DNA from: Desulfovibrio sp.
GTDB lineage: Bacteria > Desulfobacterota > Desulfovibrionia > Desulfovibrionales > Desulfovibrionaceae
Reading direction: 5' to 3'
Assembly (NCBI GenBank): GCA_031275955.1
Contig: JAISNZ010000158.1
Location: forward strand, 1-17,571
Length of the DNA: 17,571 bases
Shown here: piece by piece, positions 1 through 8,019 of the stretch
How the letters are laid out: the number at the start of each line of letters is the position of its first letter
Numbering within the stretch: the first letter of the stretch is position 1
Translations under genes and position numbers: made by a program
Notes under the pieces: generated by a model
Databases searched by the model: none
What the model was told of the DNA's origin: nothing
The model's input: only the letters and a program-made list of their open reading frames with translations

Positions 1-589
1 ACCTGATCATTTCGTAGACTTTACGCGCCTGGACAGAAGGCGGAAAGACAATGACGGAAAAATCAGCATATTTCTGTCCGGAAAACTGCTCCCGGTGGGC
101 ATCATAGTATTCGGCGATCTCCTCCTTCGTGACCACGACCTTTCGGGCGATCATCAGGGACAGCATCCGGTTGCGGAGAAGAGAACTCTGAATGCGTTCC
201 CGAAGCTGCGCCAGTGTGGCGCCCTGTTTGGCCAAGTCAGCCTCAAAGGCCTCCTCCGTCATATTGTTCGTCTGCAAAATCTTCCGAATTTCAGCCTCCA
301 CCTCGCTGTCCGATATGGAGAGCTTATATCTGGCCGCCTCCTGGCGCAACAGGATATCATTGATCATGGCTTCCAGCACGCTGCGCATCAGATGCGAGGC
401 CCGCGGATCCTCCCGCGGGATGTTCAAACGGGCAAGTTCCGCCTGCGTGTTTGCGCGCAGGGCATGAAGGGTGATCATTTCCCCGTTCACCACAGCGGCT
501 ATTTTATTGACGGTCGCGTCAGCGGCCAGAGCGGTTTCCGCCAGAAAAAAGAAAGCAAGAAGGGCTGTGAGGCAATAGAGTGGTTTCAA
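1..589 (-). CDS. surA: SurA-type periplasmic chaperone / peptidyl-prolyl isomerase, partial (C-terminus outside window)
   Basis: The first 196 codons of a SurA-like protein are visible; the gene runs off the window at base 1. The chosen start is TTG at 587-589, because AAGGAG lies seven bases upstream and the next residues form a clean signal peptide (KPLYCLTALLAFFFLAETALA, cleavage after ALA). After it comes a SurA N-terminal domain: VNKIAAVVNGEMIT, then helices with NDILLRQEAARYKLSISDSEVEAEI, a pattern typical of SurA/PrsA proteins. The last visible residues (YADFSVIVFPPS) look like the entry to a parvulin domain. SurA proteins act in the periplasm as chaperones for outer-membrane proteins. 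It lies 165 bases downstream of a second parvulin-like gene on the same strand. The family is clear; the exact orthology to E. coli SurA is less certain because the C-terminus is missing. Confidence 0.82.
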   Translation of the reverse strand, partial: MKPLYCLTALLAFFFLAETALAADATVNKIAAVVNGEMITLHALRANTQAELARLNIPREDPRASHLMRSVLEAMINDILLRQEAARYKLSISDSEVEAEIRKILQTNNMTEEAFEADLAKQGATLAQLRERIQSSLLRNRMLSLMIARKVVVTKEEIAEYYDAHREQFSGQKYADFSVIVFPPSVQARKVYEMIR

Positions 590-603
590 TCCGGAGCTCC
601 TTG

Positions 604-626
604 AAAAATTTCCTGCAGGCAGGAAA
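604..626 (-). terminator. Hairpin with T-tract just upstream of surA (terminator or attenuator)
   Basis: On the minus strand an 8-base perfect inverted repeat (TTTCCTGC / GCAGGAAA, two central bases) is followed directly by five Ts. It sits between the stop of the parvulin-like lipoprotein gene and the surA ribosome binding site, ending about one base before AAGGAG. This is the layout of a short intrinsic terminator or an attenuator. The stem is rich in A-T at its base, so termination may be partial. Confidence 0.5.
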
Positions 627-754
627 GGGTATATAGGATTCCTTTCACCAAGGCAACGAGGGGAACGGATCGTCGGGTTGAGGGGAAAGAGCCAGGGCAG
701 GGAAGCGCTTTTCTCCGGGATGCCGGTCTGCGGTCCCAGGCAGGGCTGGCAAGG

Positions 755-1774
755 CTACAGGGGTTTCTCCGGTCCGGGGCTTCCGGCCGCGGGGGGATCG
801 GTTTTCTCCATTGTTGCTTCTCCGGGCCGCAAAAGAACATCGGCAATACGCACCTTTGCCTTCTGCCGCAACTTGTCCGCCATTTGCCCGTAAACGGCGG
901 CCTGGGTATCCTCGGTCAGAATCTGTTCTATCCGCGTGGTCACGGAAGCGGCATCCAGAGGCGTTTGCGGCGTTTTTCCCAAAAGCACCACAGAGGAAAA
1001 ACCCCGTTCGTAGGGTTTCACGCTGGTGGCGTCCCAGACGGCGAGATTCGCCAATTCCTCGCCCAAATTTTTGGGGAGCATATCTCCTTTGGCCCGTACT
1101 TCGCGGATGGTAACCATGTGGAGTTTCTGGACCGCGGTGGCGTTTCTGTTGGCAAGAAAAATTTTGCGGGCCGCTTCCACTTCCGCCTTGTCCAGACCGG
1201 AAATCTGGAAAAAATGCCATTGTTCAGGGGCGATGAATTCTCCGCTGTGATGGTTGTAATACTCTTGGATCGCTTCAGGAGTGGGCATAACCTGCGCCCT
1301 GACCTCCGCGGCGACAAATTTGCGGACCAGGAGCATGCGGCGCAACTGCCCGCGCCACAAATCCAGATTAATGCCTTCTTCCAGCAGCATCCGCTCAAAG
1401 GCCCCCGGCGGGTAATCGTCGCGGATGATGGCTTCCTCCGCCTCCAGTTCGCCGTCGGCCAGACCCGCGCCTTTGTCCTCCATAAAACGGGCAATGAGCA
1501 TCTCGTCCACAATCTGGCTGATGACATACAGATACTGTTCCCGCAGGAGAGCATTCGTTTCCTGGGCCGCCTGGACGGAAAAACCGCTGAAAAGACGCGC
1601 GCGCCGGGATTCCGCTTCGCGAAAGGTGATGGGACTCCCGTCCACGGAGGCGACTTCCCTGGACAGCAGGGTGTCCGGAAGGGTCTTTTCCTCCCGGCAC
1701 CCTCCCAACAAGAGCAAAAAAAGCGGAAAAAGAAAAAGAGGGAACCGGCGGATGGTGATGGCGCGTACGTTCAA
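755..1774 (-). CDS. Parvulin/SurA-N-like periplasmic lipoprotein
   Basis: A 339-residue lipoprotein. It starts with TTG at 1772-1774, preceded by GGGAGG five bases upstream; this start overlaps the TGA stop of mfd (TTGA), so the two are translationally coupled. Residues 9-26 form a hydrophobic signal ending in the lipobox LLGGC, with Cys26 as the likely lipidated residue. Residues about 37-165 resemble the SurA N-terminal chaperone domain (VASVDGSPITFREAE, then VDEMLIARF). Residues about 168-320 align with the PpiC/parvulin fold, but the usual GGDLG and FGYHI landmarks are absent: the corresponding stretches read KGDMLPKNLG and RGFSSVVLLG. A role in folding or delivering envelope proteins is inferred; isomerase activity is doubtful. 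It probably works beside the SurA-like protein encoded next. Confidence 0.78.
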   Translation of the reverse strand: MNVRAITIRRFPLFLFPLFLLLLGGCREEKTLPDTLLSREVASVDGSPITFREAESRRARLFSGFSVQAAQETNALLREQYLYVISQIVDEMLIARFMEDKGAGLADGELEAEEAIIRDDYPPGAFERMLLEEGINLDLWRGQLRRMLLVRKFVAAEVRAQVMPTPEAIQEYYNHHSGEFIAPEQWHFFQISGLDKAEVEAARKIFLANRNATAVQKLHMVTIREVRAKGDMLPKNLGEELANLAVWDATSVKPYERGFSSVVLLGKTPQTPLDAASVTTRIEQILTEDTQAAVYGQMADKLRQKAKVRIADVLLRPGEATMEKTDPPAAGSPGPEKPL

Positions 1775-4700
1775 GAAGACCTCCCTGTCGCCTGTTCCGT
1801 CCCGGGAGCGGATTCCCCAAGCAAAAGGGCGGCCAGTTGTCTTTCGGCCAGGGCAAAGGCATGAGGCACGCTGTCGCCGGCAAAGGGCATTTCCAGCACG
1901 GCAGGGGGATACAGTCTCACGGCCTGACCCTTTTTCCGCAGATCCTCGACAAAGGCCACCAATCTGGCCGGGTCCAGAGCGGACTCCTCGGCGAAGGAAA
2001 GCCTGAGTTTATCCGGATAGACATCAGCCTTTTGCACAGCCCACTCGCAGAGCTTTCGCTTGAAGGCAAGGACGCTGCAAAAATTTTCCACCTCCACAGG
2101 CGGATTCCCGAAGCGATCCCGCATTTCTTCCGCCACAGCGCGCAAAATTTGATCATCCCTGGCCGAGGAAAGCAACTTATAATAGCGCAAACGCTCCTTG
2201 CTGTCAGCCATGTAAGCCTCAGGAATGGAAGCCGGAAGACAGATTGTCAGCTCCGTTTCCTGGCGAATCTGAAGGGGTTTCCCTTTAAGCTTGGCCACGG
2301 CCTCTTCCAGCATCTCCAGGAAGAGATCCAGGCCCAGACGGTTCATATGCCCGGTTTGCGACTCTCCCAGAATATTGCCGGCTCCCCGCAGACGCAAATC
2401 TTCCATGGCCACCTGGAAGCCGGCCCCAAGATAGTCCATATCCAGAATAATGCGCAAGCGCTGCCTGACGGTTTCGGGGAGACGTTCCGGGTCCGAGGTG
2501 ACAAAGACGGCAAAAGCCTGTCTGTCCGAGCGCCCCACTCGTCCGCGCAGCTGATAAAGCTGTCCCAACCCGAAAAGTTGCGCCTGATCCACCACAAGGG
2601 TATTGGCCCGGGGAAAGTCCAGGCCCGACTCAATGATGGAGGTACAGACCAGCACGTCCAGGTCTCCGTGCCAGAACCTGTGCATGGTGTCTTCCAGGAG
2701 ATTTTCCTTCATTTGGCCATGGGCCATGCCGACGCGGGCGGAGGGCACAAGGGCGCGGACATATTCCACTACCCGTTCCAGACCCTGAACCCGGTTATAG
2801 ACCCAAAACACTTGTCCCTGGCGGGCCATTTCGCGTTCAAGGATATCCCGAAGGGCAGCGTCATTGCGATCCAGAAGGACTGTGCTGACCGGCTTGCGAT
2901 CCGGCGGCGGCGTTTCCATGACGGAAAGCTCCCGGATGCCGGAAAGGGAAAGCTGCAAGGTGCGCGGTATGGGCGTGGCGGTCAGGGTAAGGACATCCAC
3001 GTTTTTCCGGATGGCTTTGAGACGCTCCTTGTGGCGCACCCCGAAACGCTGTTCTTCATCCAGGATGAGCAGGCCCAGGTTGGGCAGCAGCACGTCTTGA
3101 GACAGGAGGCGGTGCGTGCCGATCAAGATGTCGATCTGCGCCTTGGCGGCGGCGGCGAGCACCTCCCGCTGTTTTGAGCGCGGGACGAAGCGGGAGAGCA
3201 TGCCCACGTTAACGGGAAATGCGCCCAACCGGCTGCGGAAGGTCTGGTAATGTTGTTCCGCAAGGACGGTTGTGGGACAGAGAAGCGCCACCTGGCGGCC
3301 TTCCAGGGCTGCCCGGAAAGCGGCCCGCAGGGCCACTTCCGTCTTGCCGAATCCCACATCGCCGCAAACCAGCCGATCCATCGGTTCAGGTTTTTCCATA
3401 TCCGCCAGAACCTCTTCGATGGTTCTGGCCTGATCCGGCGTTTCATCAAAGCCGAAAGAGGCTTCAAACTCACGATACAGTTCATTGACCGGGGTATAGC
3501 GAAAACCCTTGACGACCTTGCGCAGGGCATACATTTCCACGAGATCGGCGGCAATTTTTTCAATGGCTTTCCGGGCTTTTTCTTTGGAGGAAGACCATTG
3601 GCTCCCTCCCAGACGGTCCAGGCCGGGAGATCGCTCATCCGAACCTTTAAAGCGTTGCACGAAAGAAAGGCGATCCACAGGCAGGTAGAGTTTGTCCTCT
3701 TCCGCATAGCGCAGAAGCAGGTAATCATTCTCTATCCCCCCCAGAGTCATGCGCTGCAGGCCGCCGAAAGCTCCGATTCCGTATTCGCGATGGACGAGGA
3801 GATCTCCCTCGCGCAGGGTGTCGTAGCTCTCCATCCCCTGAAACGCCTTCACGCGCAGACGTTCTCCCCGCTCCATCCTGGGCTGGAGAACATCTTCGCC
3901 CAGGATCAGGGTATCGTTCCAGGCCAGGAAAAGACCTCGCCGGAAGGGAGAGATCAGGGCAAAAAGACCGGCCTCATCGGGAGAATAGCGCAACTGAGGG
4001 ACAATGCCGTCCTGCTCGGCCAGCTTGAGAAAACGGGCTCTGCCCCGATCCGAGGAAAAACTGAGGATCAGCCGTCCTTTGCCGCGAGGCAGAAGAGGAA
4101 TCCGGCCGTCCGCGCCTCCCGGATCTTTTTTCGGAAAGCCGCCCGTCCGGGACGAATCCGATAGGGCCTGAGACCAGGCGCGCAGGAGAAAAATCAGCCG
4201 GCGCCAGGGTCTTTCCTGATCCTCGGGCAGAGGGAAAAGGTCCTGAAAGGAGGAAAAACCGCGTTCCGGAAGGTCAATGCTGTTCTCCGGATTTTCCGGC
4301 ACCCCGATCTGCAGGGTTTCCCAATGTACCCGCCGTGTTCCCAGAAGATGGCCTTCCACTTCCGCAGCGGCGCGTAAAACCCTGGCCCGCGGCTGCCGAA
4401 GACCCCTGTTGTCTTCTTCCTCGCCAAGGCGCTCTGCCAGAAGACGCTCCGCATCCTGCAAAACAGGAAGGAGATCCCCCTCGCCCGGCAGGAAGAAAAC
4501 GGCATCCGGCGGCAGCCATTCTTCCAGGCAGGAGGCGTCTTCGTAGTATGTGCCTGGAAAAAGGCCGCCGGTATCCGCCAAGCGCGAGAAACCGGCGGCT
4601 TCCATTTCACCCAGACGACCGGCCGCGACTTCGCGACGCCAGAAAGATTCCGCTTTCCGCCGCAACTGTCGGCTGACAATGATCGGCGCCACGGGCAGAA

Positions 4701-5364
4701 GGCGCATTTCCGCGACATCCGCAACGGATCGCTGGGAAGAAGGTTCAAAATGGCGCAGATCGTCCAGGGTATCGCCAAAGAATTCCAGGCGCAAAGGCTT
4801 GGAGTAACCTGGACAGAAAATGTCCAGAATGTCGCCCCGCATCGCCACATCACCGGGAGCGTTCACCAGTGGTACGCGCGTATATCCCCAATCCACCGCC
4901 TGATCCAGAATCAGATCCGGAGCCATGTCCATCCCCTTGTACAGGTGCAGCTCATGGTTCGTAAAAAGATCCTTTGGCGGCAGGCGCAAAAGAAAATTAT
5001 CCGCGGAAACCAGGATGCATTGGGCGACACGGCGTATCTGCAGGGCATACAAGGCGGCCAGCCGTTCCGCCCAGCCGCCTTTGCCCGGATTGCCCGCCGG
5101 GTACGGCGGCACAGCGATAACCTGTTGGTCCCACTGCGCTTGAACGGATTTTCGCTCGCGGAGAGAATCTTCGGAAGAAAAAAGGGTCAGGAGAGAACGG
5201 CATTCCGAAAATTCCGCCCCCCCCCGTACCACCACGACAACATTTTTCCCCGCCCGGGTAAGCGGCAGAACCAGATTCGCCAAGGTTCCCGGCCCGGATC
5301 GATTTACCCGGACTGTCTGCGGCGGGCCGGTTGTCAGGGAAGTCAGCAGAGAGGACAGAGACAT
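1771..5364 (-). CDS. mfd: Transcription-repair coupling factor Mfd
   Basis: A full-length Mfd of 1197 residues (E. coli: 1148). It displaces RNA polymerase stalled at DNA lesions and recruits UvrA. Visible modules in order: a UvrB-like N-terminal region with RGDILDIF at about 176-183; an RNA-polymerase-interaction domain at about 515-575 (LREGDLLVHREYGIGAFGG); a superfamily 2 translocase with Walker A GDVGFGKT at 668-675, the DEEQ box at 769-772, TATPIPRTL at 795-803 and RGRVGR at 940-945; and a C-terminal TRCF domain starting near YMADSKERLRYYKLL. The frame is open upstream to a TTG at 5517, but the ATG at 5364 gives the usual N-terminus and no good Shine-Dalgarno supports either start. It follows cheW and is coupled to the downstream lipoprotein gene. 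Confidence 0.97.
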   Translation of the reverse strand: MSLSSLLTSLTTGPPQTVRVNRSGPGTLANLVLPLTRAGKNVVVVVRGGAEFSECRSLLTLFSSEDSLRERKSVQAQWDQQVIAVPPYPAGNPGKGGWAERLAALYALQIRRVAQCILVSADNFLLRLPPKDLFTNHELHLYKGMDMAPDLILDQAVDWGYTRVPLVNAPGDVAMRGDILDIFCPGYSKPLRLEFFGDTLDDLRHFEPSSQRSVADVAEMRLLPVAPIIVSRQLRRKAESFWRREVAAGRLGEMEAAGFSRLADTGGLFPGTYYEDASCLEEWLPPDAVFFLPGEGDLLPVLQDAERLLAERLGEEEDNRGLRQPRARVLRAAAEVEGHLLGTRRVHWETLQIGVPENPENSIDLPERGFSSFQDLFPLPEDQERPWRRLIFLLRAWSQALSDSSRTGGFPKKDPGGADGRIPLLPRGKGRLILSFSSDRGRARFLKLAEQDGIVPQLRYSPDEAGLFALISPFRRGLFLAWNDTLILGEDVLQPRMERGERLRVKAFQGMESYDTLREGDLLVHREYGIGAFGGLQRMTLGGIENDYLLLRYAEEDKLYLPVDRLSFVQRFKGSDERSPGLDRLGGSQWSSSKEKARKAIEKIAADLVEMYALRKVVKGFRYTPVNELYREFEASFGFDETPDQARTIEEVLADMEKPEPMDRLVCGDVGFGKTEVALRAAFRAALEGRQVALLCPTTVLAEQHYQTFRSRLGAFPVNVGMLSRFVPRSKQREVLAAAAKAQIDILIGTHRLLSQDVLLPNLGLLILDEEQRFGVRHKERLKAIRKNVDVLTLTATPIPRTLQLSLSGIRELSVMETPPPDRKPVSTVLLDRNDAALRDILEREMARQGQVFWVYNRVQGLERVVEYVRALVPSARVGMAHGQMKENLLEDTMHRFWHGDLDVLVCTSIIESGLDFPRANTLVVDQAQLFGLGQLYQLRGRVGRSDRQAFAVFVTSDPERLPETVRQRLRIILDMDYLGAGFQVAMEDLRLRGAGNILGESQTGHMNRLGLDLFLEMLEEAVAKLKGKPLQIRQETELTICLPASIPEAYMADSKERLRYYKLLSSARDDQILRAVAEEMRDRFGNPPVEVENFCSVLAFKRKLCEWAVQKADVYPDKLRLSFAEESALDPARLVAFVEDLRKKGQAVRLYPPAVLEMPFAGDSVPHAFALAERQLAALLLGESAPGTEQATGRSS

Positions 5365-5420
5365 GCTCGCTGGAGGGACTGCTTGCAGGAAGTTACGAAA
5401 TTTGGATGAAGTCCCGGAGA

Positions 5421-5465
5421 ACAGGCCGATTGCCGCCGCAACCGTATCGGCGGCGATCGGCCTGT
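5421..5465. repeat. 18-bp inverted repeat between cheW and mfd
   Basis: Arms 5421-5438 and 5448-5465 pair over 18 positions with one mismatch (T5431 opposite G5455, a wobble in plus-strand RNA) and a 9-base loop. It lies in the 168-base gap between the cheW stop and the mfd start. On the minus strand no T-tract follows, so it is not a standard intrinsic terminator. It could stabilise the cheW transcript end, limit read-through into mfd, or be a REP-like element. Confidence 0.7.
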
Positions 5466-5532
5466 CCCCGCGGAGGGGAAAACGCCCCTGGCGCCACGGC
5501 GCGAAGGGATCCGGCAACTGCGCGACGCAAAA

Positions 5533-6009
5533 TCAAATCTGGCTGAGGCTTTCCATATCTTCGCTGGAAAGAAGCTTGTCCAGATCCAGGAGAATCAGCA
5601 ATCTGTCATGCAACTTGCCCACGCCACTGATATATTCCGATTCCAGCCCGGCTACAACCGGCGGCGGCGGCTCAACCGTGCTTGCGGGGATACGCAGCAC
5701 CTCCGAAACGGAATCAACCACAAAGCCCACAATCATATTATTGATTTCAATGACGATAATTCGCGTATGCTTGTCATGGGCCTTGGAATCAAGACCAAAA
5801 CGACGGCGCAGATCGATGATGGGAATGACCTTGCCCCGCAGGTTGATAACCCCTTCCACAAAGTCCTGCGCCCTGGGAACCTTGGTGATTTCCATGGTCC
5901 GGATAATTTCCTGCACCTTGAGGATATCCACCCCGAACTCTTCCTCTCCGATACTGAAGGTCACCAGTTGGAGAAGCTCGTCGTCCTTTTTTATATGATC
6001 CGCATCCAT
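5533..6009 (-). CDS. cheW: CheW-family chemotaxis coupling protein
   Basis: A 158-residue single-domain CheW. CheW links chemoreceptors to the histidine kinase CheA in cytoplasmic signalling arrays. The family signature is present: LVTFSIGEEEFGVDILKVQEII at residues 15-36, the VEGVINLRGKVIPIIDLR block at about 51-68, and the second beta subdomain with VGFVVDSVSEVLRI at 94-107 and YISGVGKLHDRLLILLDLDKLL near the end. The ATG at 6007-6009 was chosen over an upstream codon because GAGGTG sits a few bases before it and the conserved domain begins shortly after. No CheA, receptor or response regulator is visible in the window, so this is an orphan copy here. It has its own candidate promoter. Confidence 0.93.
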   Translation of the reverse strand: MDADHIKKDDELLQLVTFSIGEEEFGVDILKVQEIIRTMEITKVPRAQDFVEGVINLRGKVIPIIDLRRRFGLDSKAHDKHTRIIVIEINNMIVGFVVDSVSEVLRIPASTVEPPPPVVAGLESEYISGVGKLHDRLLILLDLDKLLSSEDMESLSQI

Positions 6010-6083
6010 TCCACACCTCATTTCACGAGTAATAAGGACATGTGCCTGAAATGACACACAGCCTCAACGAACAGAATTTTCTT

Positions 6084-6112
6084 ACAATACGCTAGAAAGG
6101 CGGTTTTGTCAC
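6084..6112 (-). promoter_or_regulatory. Candidate sigma70 promoter of cheW
   Basis: On the minus strand GTGACA (6107-6112, five of six matches to the -35 consensus) is separated by exactly 17 bases from TATTGT (6084-6089, four of six matches to -10). Transcription would start near 6076, leaving a leader of about 65 bases before the cheW ATG. The mfd, lipoprotein and surA genes may be read from the same promoter. Confidence 0.55.
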
Positions 6113-6237
6113 TGTTTTTCTGGGCGATGCCGGCGAGGTCCGGACCGCTGCCGTCCTGCCGCGGGTCTGAGGGAGACCCCGCGACCGTGAAAGCCGGCTG
6201 TTTTCCCTATAACATTTAGAAAATATTGACGTATTTT

Positions 6238-6290
6238 GGCTCTGCCCCAAACCCCGCCGAGAAGCATGCTGCCCTCCGGCCCCCCCAGGA
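6238..6290. repeat. Degenerate copy of a GC-rich dispersed repeat (copy 1)
   Basis: This segment aligns without gaps to 7783-7834 with about 11-12 differences over roughly 50 columns. Shared blocks include GGCTC-GCCCC, CGCCG, GCATG and TGCCC-CCGG. Both copies are in the same orientation and lie on either side of ugd. The dyad symmetry seen in copy 2 is mostly lost here. Confidence 0.6.
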
Positions 6291-6363
6291 TAGTATTTTA
6301 ACCTGCGCGGCGGATAGGCAAAAAAATGCTCCGCGTGAAAAGACGAGGGTTTCGGCAAGCTCC

Positions 6364-7716
6364 TCAAGCAAATCCCTCAGCGTTTTCCTGGCCTTTGCCA
6401 ACGCAGAAATAGGTAAAACCCCTGGCGGCAAGATCGGAACCGGAATAAAGGTTCCGGCCATCAAACAGGAGGGGAAGGGTCAGGGCGGCTTTGATCCTGT
6501 CAAAATCCGGAGTGCGGAACTGATTCCATTCCGTGGCCACCAGAAGGGCGTCAGCGCCTTGCAAGGCGGCATACTGGCCGTCCACAATCTCCACCAGGTT
6601 GTTATCAGCCAGAATGCGCCGGGCCTGTTTCCCGGCCGCGGGATCATAGGCCTTGATGCGCATGCCGCGGGCGGTCAGTTCGTTAATGACGGCCAGGGAA
6701 GCCGCTTCCCGCATGTCATCGGTGTTGGCCTTGAAGGCAAGCCCCCACAGGGCCAGGGTTTTACCGGCCACACCGTCACGGGAGGCGAAAACATCCATAA
6801 TCCGGAAGGCCATGCGCCTTTTTTGCGCTTCATTCACGGCATCCACTGATTCCAAAAACAGCGGCGACACCCCCGCGTTCCTGGCGGTATGGATAAGGGC
6901 GCGCACATCCTTGGGAAAACACGATCCCCCATAGCCAAGGCCGGGATAGATGAAGTGATAGCCGATACGATGATCCGCCCCGATGCCGTTGCGCACTTCG
7001 CGCACATCCGCCCCCGTCTGTTCGCAGATGGCGGCAATTTCATTGATAAAAGAAATTTTTGCCGCCAGGAGGCAATTGGCGGCATATTTGATCATTTCCG
7101 CGCTTCGCACGCTGACGACGATCATCTTGTCCCGGCTGCGGGCAAAAGGAGCGTAAATCTCCCGCAAAAGAGCGGCGGACTCCTCGCGGCCGGTGCCCAC
7201 CACAACGCGATCCGGTTTCATGAAGTCGTTGACGGCGTCCCCCTCTTTTAAGAATTCCGGGTTGGAGACCACGTCAAAATCAAGGTTCCGGCCACTCCGC
7301 TCCAGTTCTTTGGCAATAAGGACGCGCACGGCGTCAGCAGTGCCCACGGGCACGGTGGACTTGTTCACCACAATCAGGGGAGTCCGCATTGCCCGCCCTA
7401 TTCCCGCCGCGGCATCCATGACCTGCGAAAGGTCGCAGGAACCATCGGGACGTGAGGGCGTGCCAACGCAGATAAAAGCGATCTGCGCCTGCGCCAGGCC
7501 CTGATCCATGCTGGTGGTAAAAAGAAGCCGGCCGTCCATGCGGTTCCGCAACACCAGATCTTCAAGTCCTGGTTCATAAATGTGCAATTGTCCGTTTTCC
7601 AGGGAGACCACAATCGCCTGATTCACGTCCACGCAAACGACATCGTTTCCCATTTCCGCGAAACAGGCCGCGCTGACAAGACCCACATACCCCGTGCCGA
7701 TGACGCAGATTCTCAT
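6364..7716 (-). CDS. ugd: UDP-glucose 6-dehydrogenase
   Basis: A 450-residue enzyme that oxidises UDP-glucose twice with NAD to UDP-glucuronate, a precursor of capsule, LPS and exopolysaccharide sugars. Residues 1-20 form the NAD-binding Rossmann start (MRICVIGTGYVGLVSAACFA, GxGxxG at 7-12). The catalytic block GYGGSCFPKD places the nucleophile at Cys266 and the partner Asp at 270; Lys210 in EMIKYAAN is the other conserved catalytic residue. The C-terminal UDP-binding domain has WGLAFKANTDDMREAAS at about 324-340. The ATG at 7714-7716 is preceded by GGAAGG; the frame continues 32 codons upstream but that part reads through a non-coding repeat. It stands alone, flanked by intergenic regions of about 350 and 400 bases that both carry the same GC-rich repeat. 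Confidence 0.96.
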   Translation of the reverse strand: MRICVIGTGYVGLVSAACFAEMGNDVVCVDVNQAIVVSLENGQLHIYEPGLEDLVLRNRMDGRLLFTTSMDQGLAQAQIAFICVGTPSRPDGSCDLSQVMDAAAGIGRAMRTPLIVVNKSTVPVGTADAVRVLIAKELERSGRNLDFDVVSNPEFLKEGDAVNDFMKPDRVVVGTGREESAALLREIYAPFARSRDKMIVVSVRSAEMIKYAANCLLAAKISFINEIAAICEQTGADVREVRNGIGADHRIGYHFIYPGLGYGGSCFPKDVRALIHTARNAGVSPLFLESVDAVNEAQKRRMAFRIMDVFASRDGVAGKTLALWGLAFKANTDDMREAASLAVINELTARGMRIKAYDPAAGKQARRILADNNLVEIVDGQYAALQGADALLVATEWNQFRTPDFDRIKAALTLPLLFDGRNLYSGSDLAARGFTYFCVGKGQENAEGFA

Positions 7717-7780
7717 ATCTTCTTTCCTTCCGCCGGTTGGTTGTTTCCGGCCCTCAGTTTTTGGGAAGGACTGATTTATC

Positions 7781-7830
7781 GGGGCTCCGCCCCGAGCCTC
7801 GCCGGGGGGCATGATGCCCCCCGGACCCCC
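7781..7830. repeat. GC-rich dispersed repeat with two dyads (copy 2)
   Basis: Two perfect dyads sit side by side: GGGGC-TCC-GCCCC at 7781-7793 and GGGGGGCAT-G-ATGCCCCCC (19 bases) at 7804-7822, followed by GGACCCCC. The element is intergenic, upstream of ugd, and matches copy 1 at 6238-6290. It has the character of a REP-like repeat. Only two copies fall in this window. Confidence 0.65.
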
Positions 7831-8019
7831 TCATTCGACAAGGATTTGCCTGCAACCCATTAGTTTAATTTGTGAACTGCCCGAAGGAGACGAACGCGAC
7901 GCGGATTCTCACGCGCCGGAGCGGACGCCGCACGGCGGCAGATCAGATACCACTTCACGGGAAAAAGCTCCAGAACCGTTTCCGGTATGGTCTGGAACCT
8001 CTCCCTTCAGGTAGGGGAG

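Larger units (their letters stand above)
6010..6363. other. Intergenic region between ugd and cheW
   Basis: A 354-base non-coding stretch. It holds the cheW promoter, an inverted repeat close to the cheW ribosome binding site (6018-6025 with 6047-6054, eight perfect pairs and a 21-base loop), a GC-rich hairpin at 6160-6183 (CGCGGGTCT against AGACCCCGCG, one bulge, 5-base loop) and a degenerate repeat copy at 6238-6290. Open frames across it have no ribosome binding site and no recognisable family. No convincing intrinsic terminator for ugd is seen. Confidence 0.6.

Noticed and set aside
1837..3177. Long plus-strand open frame of 446 codons opposite mfd
   Set aside because: It lies wholly antisense to the conserved translocase domain of mfd, lacks a family match and has the composition of a GC-rich shadow frame.
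5365..5517. N-terminal extension of mfd from a TTG codon at 5517
   Set aside because: It has no ribosome binding site, would translate through a strong hairpin, and adds about 50 residues with no resemblance to the start of Mfd; the ATG at 5364 gives the usual length.
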